Assembly (NCBI GenBank): GCA_020683205.1
Contig: CP085689.1
Coordinates: 2,846,230 to 2,910,229, forward strand
Origin: Lentisphaerae bacterium WC36
GTDB lineage: Bacteria > Verrucomicrobiota > Lentisphaeria > Victivallales > SZUA-371
Reading direction: 5' to 3'
DNA: 64,000 bases
The notes beneath the pieces are model-generated. The model was given only the letters and a program-made list of their open reading frames with translations, had not been told where the DNA came from and did no database searches. Shown here piece by piece: positions 9,841 through 18,873 of the stretch (position 1 is its first letter; every line of letters starts with the position of its first letter). Both the position numbers and the translations under genes were made by a program.

Positions 9841-9878
9841 AAAAAAAAGAGTATATACATATTAGAATTTACTCTTTT
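9841..9878 (-). terminator. Rho-independent terminator of the AraC-family gene
   Basis: On the minus strand AAAAGAGTA and TACTCTTTT form a 9-bp stem followed by a run of T. The gene's own stop codon lies inside the first arm, so termination overlaps the end of translation. Confidence 0.8.
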
Positions 9879-10726
9879 AAACGACTTTTACGGTATTGAC
9901 TCGGTGAAACGGCAAAATATCGCTTAAAGTGTTCAGAAAATTTATATTGTGTTGAGTACCCCAACTCGTTACTAACGTCCTTAATTGTATAATCTAAGTT
10001 ATGCAATAATTCTATTGCCTTATCCATTCTAAAATTTATCAAATAACGCTGAGGGGAGACACCGTAATAATTCTTAAACTTCTTCCTCAAGCTTTCATAG
10101 CTATAGCTATTTCTCTTTGCTAAGTAATCAAAATCTATTTTTTTATTATAATTTTCTGTCAGGTATTCAGCAACATTAATCATTAATTCTGAACTATTTT
10201 TTCTATTTTGATGACTTGTAAAAAATTCTGAAATTAATAAACACGCTTCATTTAACAGTTCATAACCTCTTTCGCTTGGAGTTTTATCGACTAAGTTAAC
10301 ATATTTAACTAATTTATTAATTAATGAATTATTTAAACTCAATTCTCCAACTAAAGATTCAGTGTTTATTCCATTCACCATTGATAGCAACTCAAAAAGT
10401 TCTTTTGGCACTGATAAGTAAAAAATACTCCACCCCGTTTGAGCGTTAACCTCTATCGAATATATTTCTTGTGGAAGACATTGAAAGAAATTACCTGTTT
10501 TTAAGCTATAGTTTACGGAACTATTTTCATCTACAAAAAAGGCATTACCTTTTAAGGTTACGATTAAGCAATAATTTACATTTGCAAATTTATCAACTCT
10601 AATGTTATCGAACTTACAATATTCAACAAAACCTGCATCAAAAAAATATTCACATCCTTCTTTTTTAAAACTTGAAAACATGTTTTTACAATTTTCATCA
10701 TGAAAGTTTTTATAATTTATCCACAT
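9869..10726 (-). CDS. AraC-family transcriptional regulator
   Basis: 285 residues. The N-terminal half is a cupin-like sensory region, and the C-terminal 100 residues are the double helix-turn-helix DNA-binding domain: FDYLAKRNSYSYESLRKKFK, then YGVSPQRYLINFRMDKAIELL, DYTIKDVSNELGYSTQYKFS and FKRYFAVSPSQYRKSRL, the classic AraC signature. Such proteins bind paired direct repeats about 21 bp apart. The gene diverges from a pseudopilin gene, and two such repeat pairs lie between them (10923-10962 and 11104-11143), so the pseudopilin gene and perhaps this gene are likely targets. The inducer is unknown. Confidence 0.92.
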   Translation of the reverse strand: MWINYKNFHDENCKNMFSSFKKEGCEYFFDAGFVEYCKFDNIRVDKFANVNYCLIVTLKGNAFFVDENSSVNYSLKTGNFFQCLPQEIYSIEVNAQTGWSIFYLSVPKELFELLSMVNGINTESLVGELSLNNSLINKLVKYVNLVDKTPSERGYELLNEACLLISEFFTSHQNRKNSSELMINVAEYLTENYNKKIDFDYLAKRNSYSYESLRKKFKNYYGVSPQRYLINFRMDKAIELLHNLDYTIKDVSNELGYSTQYKFSEHFKRYFAVSPSQYRKSRLKE

Positions 10727-10922
10727 AGATAATATCCCTCGGTAAGCTTATATGTCATCATTACTTAAAATAAAAATATAAAAAAAATACTTTTTTTATA
10801 AATCCCAAATATAAAAAATTATGTAATCTGCTTTCAAATAATTTTTCAAAAAAATATGATACTTAAATTTTAGCAAAAAAACCGTTCTTTTTAAGTAATT
10901 TTCCTAAATTTTATAAAATATT

Positions 10923-10962
10923 TACCATAATAGGTATATTTCATCCCATTATAAGTATTAAT
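10923..10962 (+). promoter_or_regulatory. Putative AraC-type operator pair, regulator-proximal
   Basis: TACCATAATAGGTATATTT at 10923 and the weaker TCCCATTATAAGTATTAAT at 10944 are direct repeats starting exactly 21 bp apart, the spacing used by AraC-family dimers. The first matches the sites at 11104 and 11125; the second matches the consensus at about 12 of 19 positions. Confidence 0.5.
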
Positions 10963-11103
10963 TGTAAAAATCTACAAACATTCACAAGGCAAAATGCCTT
11001 GCATATTAGTATTTAGATATAATTTTTGGCTATAATAAAAGCATCCTCCTATCTATATTAGTGATAATTTTTCTATCAATTAGACTGTTAAAGCTCTCAC
11101 TTT

Positions 11104-11143
11104 TACCATATTAGATATAAATTATACCGTCTTAGGTATTTTT
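11104..11143 (+). promoter_or_regulatory. Putative AraC-type operator pair overlapping the pseudopilin -35 region
   Basis: TACCATATTAGATATAAAT (11104) and TACCGTCTTAGGTATTTTT (11125) are direct repeats starting 21 bp apart. The downstream half-site reaches the -35 position relative to the TATAAT at 11162, where class II AraC-type activators bind. The site is read from repetition and spacing alone. Confidence 0.55.
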
Positions 11144-11161
11144 ATTAGAATAAAAGTTTCA

Positions 11162-11167
11162 TATAAT
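11162..11167 (+). promoter_or_regulatory. Putative -10 box of the pseudopilin promoter
   Basis: A perfect TATAAT lies 57 bases before the start codon. No good -35 hexamer is seen 17 bases upstream; that position is covered by a putative AraC half-site, as in activator-dependent promoters. Confidence 0.5.
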
Positions 11168-11224
11168 TTGGATACAGACTAGATTCACTTTTTCAGAACA
11201 ATAAATAAAAAGGAAATCAAAAAA

Positions 11225-12169
11225 ATGATGAAAACAAAAAAATTTACTCTGATAGAATTGTTAGTAGTAGTAGCAATTATCGCAATTTTAGCTGGAATGT
11301 TAATGCCTGCATTATCTGCGGCTCGTGAAAAAGCACGTACAACAGACTGCTTAAGCAAGAAAAAACAATGTGGTACTTATCTTGCAATGGAACAAAGTGA
11401 CTTAAACGGTAAAATCTTACAGGCTGCTGCTGGTGGCGGTGCTGGTTCTGCTACATTAGACTGGGTTTTAGCTCTTGCAAATGGTCCAATGTTGAGTCAT
11501 GCTACTCACTATGTACCAGGTCACACTGGTTTTGATCAAAACATCCATGATAACGCATTAAAAGGTTTAGGTTACATTACTGTTTATGGTAACCACAAAC
11601 AAGCTGAGATTTTCCGTTGTTTAAAATCTCCTTACTTTGCGACACATACTCGTGGTGATAGCGTTTATTCTGAATACCCAGGCAAAAACCGTTTTAATGG
11701 TGCTAACAGCTGGTATTCATTTGCAATGCCAGTAGGTGACGGCTTGAAAGGTACTAGTTATAGTTTTGACTTAAGTGGTTCTAATTGGAATGCAAATTAT
11801 CCAAGTAGTGTAGAATCTTCTTATGCACTATACACTGAAAAATATCCAGAAGCTGCATCAACTGTGTTACTAACAGAGGGTGCTAACGAAAGCAGATCAT
11901 ACCAACGTCCTTATAACACATTAAAACCAGGTTCTGGTGCTACAGAAAGCATTGGTGGAGGTAATAATGCGATTATTGATTTAATTCATGGCGGAAAATG
12001 TACAGCATTAATGAGTGATATGCATGCTGAAACAATAGATAAAAACGGACTTAACAGTGTTTGGTATAAAAAGAATAATCTAGGTACTACCAATGCAAAA
12101 ACTGGTATTCGTTTCACTCAATACTACAATGCGGCGCAAAACGTTGCGGCACCAATGGATGTTAACTAA
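11225..12169 (+). CDS. Type II secretion-like pseudopilin with H-X9-D processing motif
   Basis: 314 residues. The N-terminus has the prepilin leader: MMKTKKF, then cleavage site and hydrophobic helix beginning [15 protein letters not shown], with Glu at +5 of the mature protein, followed by [16 protein letters not shown]. This is the long pseudopilin type greatly expanded in Lentisphaerae and Planctomycetes. Near the C-terminus [14 protein letters not shown] fits the H-X9-DG processing-associated motif except that Gly is Met. Its body is less AT-biased than the neighbours, consistent with high expression. AAGGAA lies upstream of the start. A divergent AraC gene and operator-like repeats suggest regulated expression; related proteins are often substrate-linked surface or secretion components, but the specific role is unknown. 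Confidence 0.9.
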   Translation: MMKTKKFTLIELLVVVAIIAILAGMLMPALSAAREKARTTDCLSKKKQCGTYLAMEQSDLNGKILQAAAGGGAGSATLDWVLALANGPMLSHATHYVPGHTGFDQNIHDNALKGLGYITVYGNHKQAEIFRCLKSPYFATHTRGDSVYSEYPGKNRFNGANSWYSFAMPVGDGLKGTSYSFDLSGSNWNANYPSSVESSYALYTEKYPEAASTVLLTEGANESRSYQRPYNTLKPGSGATESIGGGNNAIIDLIHGGKCTALMSDMHAETIDKNGLNSVWYKKNNLGTTNAKTGIRFTQYYNAAQNVAAPMDVN

Positions 12170-12196
12170 GATTTAGATCTTTAAGATACTATTCAT

Positions 12197-12223
12197 AGAG
12201 AGGGTTTTATACCCTCTCTTTTT
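12197..12223 (+). terminator. Rho-independent terminator after the pseudopilin gene
   Basis: AGAGAGGG and CCCTCTCT form an 8-bp perfect stem with a 7-base loop, followed directly by TTTT, 28 bases after the pseudopilin stop. Confidence 0.9.
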
Positions 12224-12350
12224 AATATATAGTAATGGCGATTTAATATTTTTAACTTCCCTATGTAACAGCTCGCAAATTTTCCTTGCAATTATTCACA
12301 ATGTCAAGTAAATTAGGCAAAAGAAAAAATATTTAAAGAAAGGGAAAATT

Positions 12351-13325
12351 ATGCCAACTGCAAATCAACAAAATCATATTATTGTCGTTGGAGCAAATCC
12401 AGCATATCAAAAAAACCTCTATTTTGACAATTTAAATATTAATGAAGTCAACCGCGCAACTAAAAGCTTAACTTATGCAGCAGGCAAGGGAGTAAACTTT
12501 TGCAAAGCGGCACAAAGATTTCATCAATATTGCTCAGTCATTCAATTTTTAGGAGAAAGCAACTGCAAAGACTTCATCGCAGAATTAAAAGAACTAAATA
12601 TTCATCATAATTCTATATTAGTTGAACAACCTACTCGAACTACTATTACTGCTATTGATACAGAAAAAAATTATGCTACTGAATTAATCGAAACAAGTAG
12701 CGAAGTCTCACCAGAGGACGAAATACAATATTTGGAATCTTTCAACAATTTATGTAAGCAGAAAAATCCTAATCCTGTTGCAGTTGCCATTTGTGGAACT
12801 ACTCCAAAAGGAGTCAGCAACAATTTTTACAGCAAAATTTTAAATATTGCAAAAAATATTCACGGCAAAAAAGTACTTTTGGATGCATATATAAATATTA
12901 AAGAAACTTTAAGCAGTGAAATTCCAATTGATATTTTAAAAATTAATCAACAAGAACTGTTTTCCCTAACAGGGGAAAAAGACATTATTAGCGGCATACA
13001 GCTATTACTGACTCGCAATGCACACCTCAAGGACATTGCAATCACAAATGGAGCTAACCAAGCTTATTTTTTCAATGGAGACACCCAAAAGTTAGCTGTT
13101 TTTGAAATCCCAAACTTAACAGCTAATATCAACCCAATCGGAGCTGGCGATACAGCTTCAGCTGTACTGCTAACTAAAATTCTTAATGGTGTAGATAAAA
13201 ATGAAGCTTTTAAATATGCTCTAGCCACTGCCTCAGCATCGTGTCTAAATGACAAATGTGCAGAATTTTCATTTGATGACGTAAAACCAATTTTACATCA
13301 AATAAACATAAAATATTTGAATTAG
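12351..13325 (+). CDS. PfkB-family sugar (phosphate) kinase, 1-phosphofructokinase type
   Basis: 324 residues. The N-terminus has the hexose kinase pattern VGANPAYQKNLYF and EVNRA, then AAGKGVNFCKAAQRF, the counterpart of the GGKGxN substrate-binding motif. The C-terminal NPIGAGDTASAVLL is the PfkB signature 2, including the anion-hole glycines and the catalytic base Asp. The family transfers phosphate from ATP to sugar phosphates such as fructose 1-phosphate or tagatose 6-phosphate, in the cytoplasm. Which sugar is used cannot be told, and no transporter or other sugar gene is adjacent. The gene ends in TAG. AAAGGGAAAA lies upstream of the start. Confidence 0.85.
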   Translation: MPTANQQNHIIVVGANPAYQKNLYFDNLNINEVNRATKSLTYAAGKGVNFCKAAQRFHQYCSVIQFLGESNCKDFIAELKELNIHHNSILVEQPTRTTITAIDTEKNYATELIETSSEVSPEDEIQYLESFNNLCKQKNPNPVAVAICGTTPKGVSNNFYSKILNIAKNIHGKKVLLDAYINIKETLSSEIPIDILKINQQELFSLTGEKDIISGIQLLLTRNAHLKDIAITNGANQAYFFNGDTQKLAVFEIPNLTANINPIGAGDTASAVLLTKILNGVDKNEAFKYALATASASCLNDKCAEFSFDDVKPILHQINIKYLN

Positions 13326-13383
13326 TGAATATAAAATAATAACTTAAACATATTTAATTTTGTAAACATAAAGGATATTAATA

Positions 13384-14538
13384 ATGGAAGATAAAAATCA
13401 CAATAGCGACGATTCACATCAAGCTCAAAACTCAGCTCCGCTACAACAAGCACTAAAAAATAAAAAACAACCACAACAAAATATCATTAATAACTACTAT
13501 CCCAAAAAACGTTCATTTTGGATGGTGGGATGTTTATGGATTTCAACGCTTTTTGCATCTATCTTAATTTTACTAGTGATTGGCGCGGGAATTTTAGCAA
13601 AGTCAATCGGACATATCAATCCAGATAATGGTGAATTTTCTATGAATCAAAAAATGGCAAGTAAAAAAGCAAAAGTTGCTATTATTGAAATTAATGGAAT
13701 TATGCTAGATCAACATCAAGGTGGCGGATTTGGCAGTGATAAAAATGTCGCATCTGCTGACAAAATTGCTAAATTGATAAAAAATGTTGAAGATGATATG
13801 TCAATAAAAGCAGTTGTATTAAAAATTAATTCTCCAGGTGGAGCTGTAACAGCAGCAGATACTATTTATCAAAGTTTATTAAAACTAAAAGAAAAACGTC
13901 AAATTCCAATTATCAGCAGCTTTCAATCTTTAGCTGCAAGTGGTGGTTATTATGTAGCAATGGCTAGCGATCATATTTTTGCAAAACGTATGGGCATCAC
14001 AGGAAGTATTGGTGTAATCATGAGCGGATATAAATATCAAAAGCTTTTAGAAACAGTCGGGGTTAATGCTGAAGTTTATAAATCTGGTGCTATGAAAGAC
14101 ATTTTAAGTGGTACTCGCCCAACAACTCAAGCAGAAAAAGAGCTAATTCAAAAATTGGTCGATGAAATTTATACCGACTTCGTTAGTATCGTAGACAAAG
14201 GTCGTCCAAAATTAACATTGAAAGATCTCAAGAATACTGAATTAACCGACGGAAGAGTATTTTTAGGTTCTCAAGCAGTGAAAAATGGTTTAGTAGATGC
14301 ATTAGGCGGAACAGACAATGCCATTGCATACGCTGCGACAAGTGCGTCTTTAACTGAGGGCAACTACCAAGTAATCACCTTAAAAGAAAAGAAAAAATCA
14401 TTTTTAATGCAACTTTTAGAGGCTAAAGCGCATCAATCTCAAAAAATTAACGTTAAAATTGGCAATCATAACCTAACAAGTGATGTTAGCTTAGACCCAA
14501 ATGTACCATACTTATTACCAGCAAATTATAAAAACTAA
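13384..14538 (+). CDS. sppA: Signal peptide peptidase SppA, short form
   Basis: 384 residues. A cytoplasmic Gln/Asn-rich N-terminus is followed by one membrane helix (about residues 47-70) and a single S49 peptidase domain, as in Gram-positive SppA rather than the double-domain E. coli enzyme. The domain contains KINSPGGAV, SLAASGGYYVAM with nucleophile Ser186, then ITGSIGV and YKSGAMKDILSG with the general-base Lys238; the 52-residue spacing matches the known short-form enzyme. It degrades signal peptides left in the membrane. Its location beside lepA and signal peptidase I makes functional sense. Confidence 0.92.
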   Translation: MEDKNHNSDDSHQAQNSAPLQQALKNKKQPQQNIINNYYPKKRSFWMVGCLWISTLFASILILLVIGAGILAKSIGHINPDNGEFSMNQKMASKKAKVAIIEINGIMLDQHQGGGFGSDKNVASADKIAKLIKNVEDDMSIKAVVLKINSPGGAVTAADTIYQSLLKLKEKRQIPIISSFQSLAASGGYYVAMASDHIFAKRMGITGSIGVIMSGYKYQKLLETVGVNAEVYKSGAMKDILSGTRPTTQAEKELIQKLVDEIYTDFVSIVDKGRPKLTLKDLKNTELTDGRVFLGSQAVKNGLVDALGGTDNAIAYAATSASLTEGNYQVITLKEKKKSFLMQLLEAKAHQSQKINVKIGNHNLTSDVSLDPNVPYLLPANYKN

Positions 14539-14568
14539 CTTTTTTAATGTAAATTGTTGATATTTTTG

Positions 14569-14633
14569 ACTTTCAAGGTTAAATTATTGGTTCTAATTTT
14601 TTAGGATTAAGAAATAATTTAATTCTTGAAAGT
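14569..14633 (+). repeat. Long imperfect inverted repeat in the lepA leader
   Basis: Arms ACTTTCAAGGTTAAATTATT (14569-14588) and AATAATTTAATTCTTGAAAGT (14613-14633) can pair over about 18 positions with a small internal mismatch; a further TTCTAA/TTAGGA stem fits inside. It lies between sppA and lepA, with no T-run after it, so it is more like a leader structure than a terminator. Confidence 0.5.
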
Positions 14634-14675
14634 AAATTAATATTAAATGTTTAGTAAAAAAGTTTATAGATAAAA

Positions 14676-16487
14676 ATGATACCAATTACAAATATAAGAA
14701 ATTTTTCGATCATCGCTCATATTGACCATGGAAAATCAACCATTGCCGACCGCTTGTTAGAATTAACTCAAACAGTTGCTCAGCGAGATTTACAACAGCA
14801 GTTATTAGATGATATGGATTTAGAGCGTGAACGTGGAATCACTATCAAGTCACACCCTGTTCATATGCAATATAAAGCTGATGACGGAGACCTTTATGAG
14901 TTAAACTTAATTGACACTCCAGGACACGTGGATTTTGCCTATGAAGTTAGCCGCTCGTTATGTGCTTGCGAAGGTGCTCTATTAATTATTGACGCAACTC
15001 AAGGAGTTCAAGCGCAAACAATTGCAAACGTAAACTTAGCTTTGGCTCAAGAACTTGAAATTATTCCAGTAATCAACAAAATTGACTTGCCCGCGTCAAA
15101 TCTTGAAATGTGTTATGATCAGATTGAAGAATTATTAGCAATTCCTCGAGAAGAAGCAATTGCAGTTAGTGCAAAAGAAGGCATCAATATGAAAGCTGTT
15201 CTTGAAGAAATTGTGCGTAAAGTTCCAGCACCTATTATTCCTGAAGATATTGAAGGAACTGCAGCACTGATTTTTGACTCAGAATACGATGCATATCGCG
15301 GTGTAGTTAGCTACGTTCGCGTAATGAAAGGCGAACTACGTCGTGGCACAAAAGCACGCATGTTTAGTAACGGGGTTGAAGGAGATATTAAAGAAGTGGG
15401 CTTCTTTACTCCACAAATGAATGCTGACGACTCCATTAGTGCAGGTCAAGTTGGTTATATAATTCCGAATGTGAAAGATCCTTCAGAATCAAAAATGGGT
15501 GACACTATTACTGATGTAAAAAACCCATGTAAAAAACCATTACCTGGCTTTGAAGAGGTTCGCCCTATGGTGTTTAGCGGAATTTACCCAATTGATACAG
15601 CTGATTACGAACAGCTAAAGTTAAGCATGGCAAAATTACAGCTTAATGATGCAGCATTTATGTATCAGGCGGAAACATCTGTTGCCTTAGGATTCGGTTT
15701 CCGTTGTGGTTTCTTAGGGTTATTGCACATGGAAATTATCCAAGAACGCTTACGTCGTGAATATAACATGGATATTATTGCAACATACCCAAGTGTTATT
15801 TACAATGTTTATTTAAATGATGGCTCACTTGTTGAAGTTGACAACCCCGTCCATTTACCAGATATGTCGGCAATTGATCGAATTGAAGAACCAATGATTA
15901 AAGCTCATATTATGTTGCCAAATGACTATATTGGTGATGTCATGAACTTAATTATGAGCAAGCGTGGTACATGCACTAATACAGAGAGTGTTGATGGTAG
16001 CCACGTTATTTTAACCGCCGAAATTCCAATGCATGAAATTATTATTGATTTCCATGATAAATTAAAATCTATGACGAAAGGTTATGGATCAATGGATTAT
16101 GAACCATGCGGTTACCGCCCAGAAAAAATGGTTAAGATGGATATTTTAGTACATGGTGAACCTGTTGATGCGTTTTCATCAATTGTACATACATCTTCAG
16201 CAGCATATCGAGGTCGAATTATCATCGAAAAACTTAAAGATGTTATTCCTCCACAAATGTTCCAAGTACCGATTCAAGCAGCCGTTGGTGGTAAAATTAT
16301 TGCGCGTGAAACAATTAGAGCGATGCGTAAAAATGTTACAGCAAAATGTTATGGTGGCGATATTACCCGTAAACGTAAATTACTCGAAAAACAAAAAGAG
16401 GGTAAAAAACGTATGAAAATGGTCGGAAAAGTTAATATTCCTCAAGAGGCATTTGTTGCGGTACTAAAATCAACTGATAATAACTAA
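14676..16487 (+). CDS. lepA: Elongation factor 4 (LepA), ribosome back-translocase GTPase
   Basis: 603 residues, the normal length. G-domain motifs: AHIDHGKST (G1), RERGITI (G2), DTPGHVDF (G3), NKIDLP (G4) and SAKEG (G5). Then come the EF-G-like domains and the LepA-specific C-terminal domain with TSSAAYRGRIIIEKLKDVIP and KCYGGDITRKRKLLEKQK. It acts on stalled ribosomes in the cytoplasm. The pairing with signal peptidase I immediately downstream is the classic lepA-lepB order. Confidence 0.97.
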   Translation: MIPITNIRNFSIIAHIDHGKSTIADRLLELTQTVAQRDLQQQLLDDMDLERERGITIKSHPVHMQYKADDGDLYELNLIDTPGHVDFAYEVSRSLCACEGALLIIDATQGVQAQTIANVNLALAQELEIIPVINKIDLPASNLEMCYDQIEELLAIPREEAIAVSAKEGINMKAVLEEIVRKVPAPIIPEDIEGTAALIFDSEYDAYRGVVSYVRVMKGELRRGTKARMFSNGVEGDIKEVGFFTPQMNADDSISAGQVGYIIPNVKDPSESKMGDTITDVKNPCKKPLPGFEEVRPMVFSGIYPIDTADYEQLKLSMAKLQLNDAAFMYQAETSVALGFGFRCGFLGLLHMEIIQERLRREYNMDIIATYPSVIYNVYLNDGSLVEVDNPVHLPDMSAIDRIEEPMIKAHIMLPNDYIGDVMNLIMSKRGTCTNTESVDGSHVILTAEIPMHEIIIDFHDKLKSMTKGYGSMDYEPCGYRPEKMVKMDILVHGEPVDAFSSIVHTSSAAYRGRIIIEKLKDVIPPQMFQVPIQAAVGGKIIARETIRAMRKNVTAKCYGGDITRKRKLLEKQKEGKKRMKMVGKVNIPQEAFVAVLKSTDNN

Positions 16488-16590
16488 AATTTATGGGTTT
16501 GTAGATTCAGACTCATAAAAGATAACTATTAAAGCAGGGTATTTTAATTTGGTAATTTTTCTTGATACCCTAAGAATTTAGGATAAAATT

Positions 16591-17808
16591 ATGTTTTCAT
16601 ACATTAGCAAAAAAAGCCGTGCAAAGAAAATTGTCAAAGATATCTATAAGCATACTAAAAATCTTTTACACTACAATGATGATATTTATAGCGATGAACA
16701 GAAGAAAATTTTAACGGATGTTGCAAATAAAGCTGAAACCTTCGTACCAGAAAACTTAACATCAGCTCAGGATTTTTTCACAGAATGTGAACAAGAAGTG
16801 CTTAAAGTTGTACCAAAAAACAAATTAAATATTATCAGAGAATATGTCGATATTATCGCCGTTGCTTTTATGGTAGCATTTGGTGTAAGAGGATTATTTT
16901 TACAGCCTTTCAAAATTCCAACAGGAAGTATGCAACCAACTTTATTTGGTATACATTATGTTGAGAAAGGAGTTTATCCAAATTTTGGTGAATGGGGCAA
17001 TTTAGCAATCTATGGCGGACAACAAGCAAAAGCCGTTATAGCGACATCAGGACGATTAGCACCTAGTAGTATTAAGCAATTACCTGGTCAAACATCTTTT
17101 GAAATCGGTAATTCTAAATATAATTTGCCTGGGACGCTTCAACAAGTACTAAGTTATACTAAATTAATGGTTGGAAGAACCAATATGAACAGCCCTGTTT
17201 TAGAACAAGGATATTTTCAAAAGGGTGAAACGCTTTGTGACGGAGAACTAGTAATTGGCGACCACCTTTTTGTTGATAGATTTACCTTAAATTTCACTGG
17301 CATCAAGCGTGGTGATATTATTGTTTTTAATACCGTAGGATTAATGCTTAATGGTAAAGAGTTATCAAAAGAAGGATATTACTATATCAAGAGATTAGTT
17401 GGAATGCCAGGGGATGAATTAAAAATTGTCGGTAGTCGCCTTTTTGTTAAAGAAAAAGGAACTAAAGAATTTAAAATTATTTCAGAACTTGATAATAGAT
17501 TCAAGAAAATTTATAGTAATAAAGGTGGTTACCACGGTCATACTCAACAATACAATGCTAATTATTTAAGCAGTGATGATGATGTATTTATTGTTCCAGA
17601 AGATTGTTATTTTATGATGGGTGACAATAGTTTAAATAGCCAAGACAGTCGTTACTTTGGGGCAGTTCCACGCCGAAATATTGTAGGTAAGGCATTATTT
17701 GTATTTTGGCCATTTAACCGTCGCTGGGGCGCAATTGATTGCAAAGAACCTTTAAATGTAAAAACAGAGCCACGTGGTAATATTTTACCAGCAATGAATT
17801 TACAATAA
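16591..17808 (+). CDS. lepB: Signal peptidase I
   Basis: 405 residues, longer than the 324 of E. coli because of an N-terminal cytoplasmic extension of about 90 residues. A single anchor (IAVAFMVAFGVRGLFL) precedes IPTGSMQPTLFG, where Ser113 is the nucleophile. The general base is Lys267 in YYIKRLVGMPGDELKI, and box E is MMGDNSLNSQDSRYFG. It cuts Sec and Tat signal peptides at the outer face of the inner membrane. An insertion of about 90 residues separates the Ser box from the GDHLFVDRF box. Its gene follows lepA on the same strand after 103 bases, which contain a possible hairpin (AGGGTAT/ATACCCT). Confidence 0.95.
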   Translation: MFSYISKKSRAKKIVKDIYKHTKNLLHYNDDIYSDEQKKILTDVANKAETFVPENLTSAQDFFTECEQEVLKVVPKNKLNIIREYVDIIAVAFMVAFGVRGLFLQPFKIPTGSMQPTLFGIHYVEKGVYPNFGEWGNLAIYGGQQAKAVIATSGRLAPSSIKQLPGQTSFEIGNSKYNLPGTLQQVLSYTKLMVGRTNMNSPVLEQGYFQKGETLCDGELVIGDHLFVDRFTLNFTGIKRGDIIVFNTVGLMLNGKELSKEGYYYIKRLVGMPGDELKIVGSRLFVKEKGTKEFKIISELDNRFKKIYSNKGGYHGHTQQYNANYLSSDDDVFIVPEDCYFMMGDNSLNSQDSRYFGAVPRRNIVGKALFVFWPFNRRWGAIDCKEPLNVKTEPRGNILPAMNLQ

Positions 17809-17875
17809 AACATTTAACAAGTACATTAACTAAATATAATAAAATTTTACCTAAATAACGATTTTGAGAGTAAAT

Positions 17876-18733
17876 ATGAAAGATAACAATACAATAACAT
17901 TTTTAATAAAAGCTGGTGATGCGAAAGGTTTAGTGAGTGAAATTACTTCATTTTTCTATCAAAGAAACTTTAATATTCTATCTTGTAAACAGCATTCCGA
18001 TACTTTAGCTGGCAAATATTTTATGCGTATTGTCATTGATAAAAATGACCTTAAAATAAGCCGAAAGCAACTTGAGGATGAATTTTCTCAATTTGCTGAA
18101 AAATTTACTCTTGAATGGAAAGTAAATTATTCAGATCAATTAAAAAGAGTTGCTATTTTAGTCTCAAATACATCACACTGTTTATACCACTTGATGTCAA
18201 AACTAAACGAAGGCGAACTAAATTGTGAAGTGCCATTAATTATTAGCAACCATCCAAAATTAGAATACGTTGCAGAACAATTTAAAATTCCATACTACTG
18301 TTTACCAGTAACTAAAGACACCAAGCCAGAACAAGAACAACAAATTATTGATTTAATTGAGAAACATCATATTGATTTAATCATTATGGCGCGCTATATG
18401 CAAATTTTAAGCAACAATTTTGTAACACGCTATAATGGGAAAATCATTAATATTCACCATGCCTTTTTACCTGCATTTGAAGGAGCTAATCCTTACCAAC
18501 GTGCCTATGAACGTGGGGTGAAAATGATTGGTGCTACAGCTCATTATGCTACACCAGAGCTTGATAAAGGCCCTATAATTGATCAGGATGTTGAGCGTGT
18601 TTCACATGAACACGACCCTGATAGCTTAAAGCGTATTGGTAAAGATATCGAGAGTATTGTTTTAACACGTGCCGTGAAAGCGCACCTAGACGATAAAATC
18701 ATCGTTAACGAAAACAGAACTGTCATTTTCTAA
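17876..18733 (+). CDS. purU: Formyltetrahydrofolate deformylase
   Basis: 285 residues from the ATG at 17876, chosen over an in-frame TTG at 17864 because GAGAG sits just before the ATG. The N-terminal 80 residues are an ACT-like regulatory domain (TFLIKAGDAKGLVSEITSFF). The C-terminal hydrolase domain has INIHHAFLPAFEGANPYQRA, GATAHYATPELDKGPII and DQDVERVSHEH, containing the catalytic Asn, His and Asp of the formyltransferase fold. It releases formate from 10-formyl-THF, balancing one-carbon pools. A strong terminator follows at 18764. Confidence 0.95.
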   Translation: MKDNNTITFLIKAGDAKGLVSEITSFFYQRNFNILSCKQHSDTLAGKYFMRIVIDKNDLKISRKQLEDEFSQFAEKFTLEWKVNYSDQLKRVAILVSNTSHCLYHLMSKLNEGELNCEVPLIISNHPKLEYVAEQFKIPYYCLPVTKDTKPEQEQQIIDLIEKHHIDLIIMARYMQILSNNFVTRYNGKIINIHHAFLPAFEGANPYQRAYERGVKMIGATAHYATPELDKGPIIDQDVERVSHEHDPDSLKRIGKDIESIVLTRAVKAHLDDKIIVNENRTVIF

Positions 18734-18763
18734 GAATAATAAAAATAGATAATAAGTAGCCTA

Positions 18764-18795
18764 AAAAAGCATTTTCAAAAAGAAAATGCTTTTTT
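18764..18795 (+). terminator. Rho-independent terminator after purU
   Basis: AAAAAGCATTTTC and GAAAATGCTTTTT form a perfect 13-bp stem with a 5-base loop and end in a T-run, 30 bases after the purU stop. Confidence 0.92.
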
Positions 18796-18797
18796 AT

Positions 18798-18826
18798 TTG
18801 TAGCCAATGTTTTCTTATGCTAAAAT
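18798..18826 (+). promoter_or_regulatory. Putative sigma70-type promoter of the lipoprotein gene
   Basis: TTGTAG, 17 bases, then TAAAAT, directly after the purU terminator and 47 bases before the lipoprotein start. Similar TAAAAT boxes precede other genes here. Confidence 0.5.
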
Positions 18827-18873
18827 ATTAAATAAAATATTTATTAGCATTTAATTAAATAGAGGACATAATT

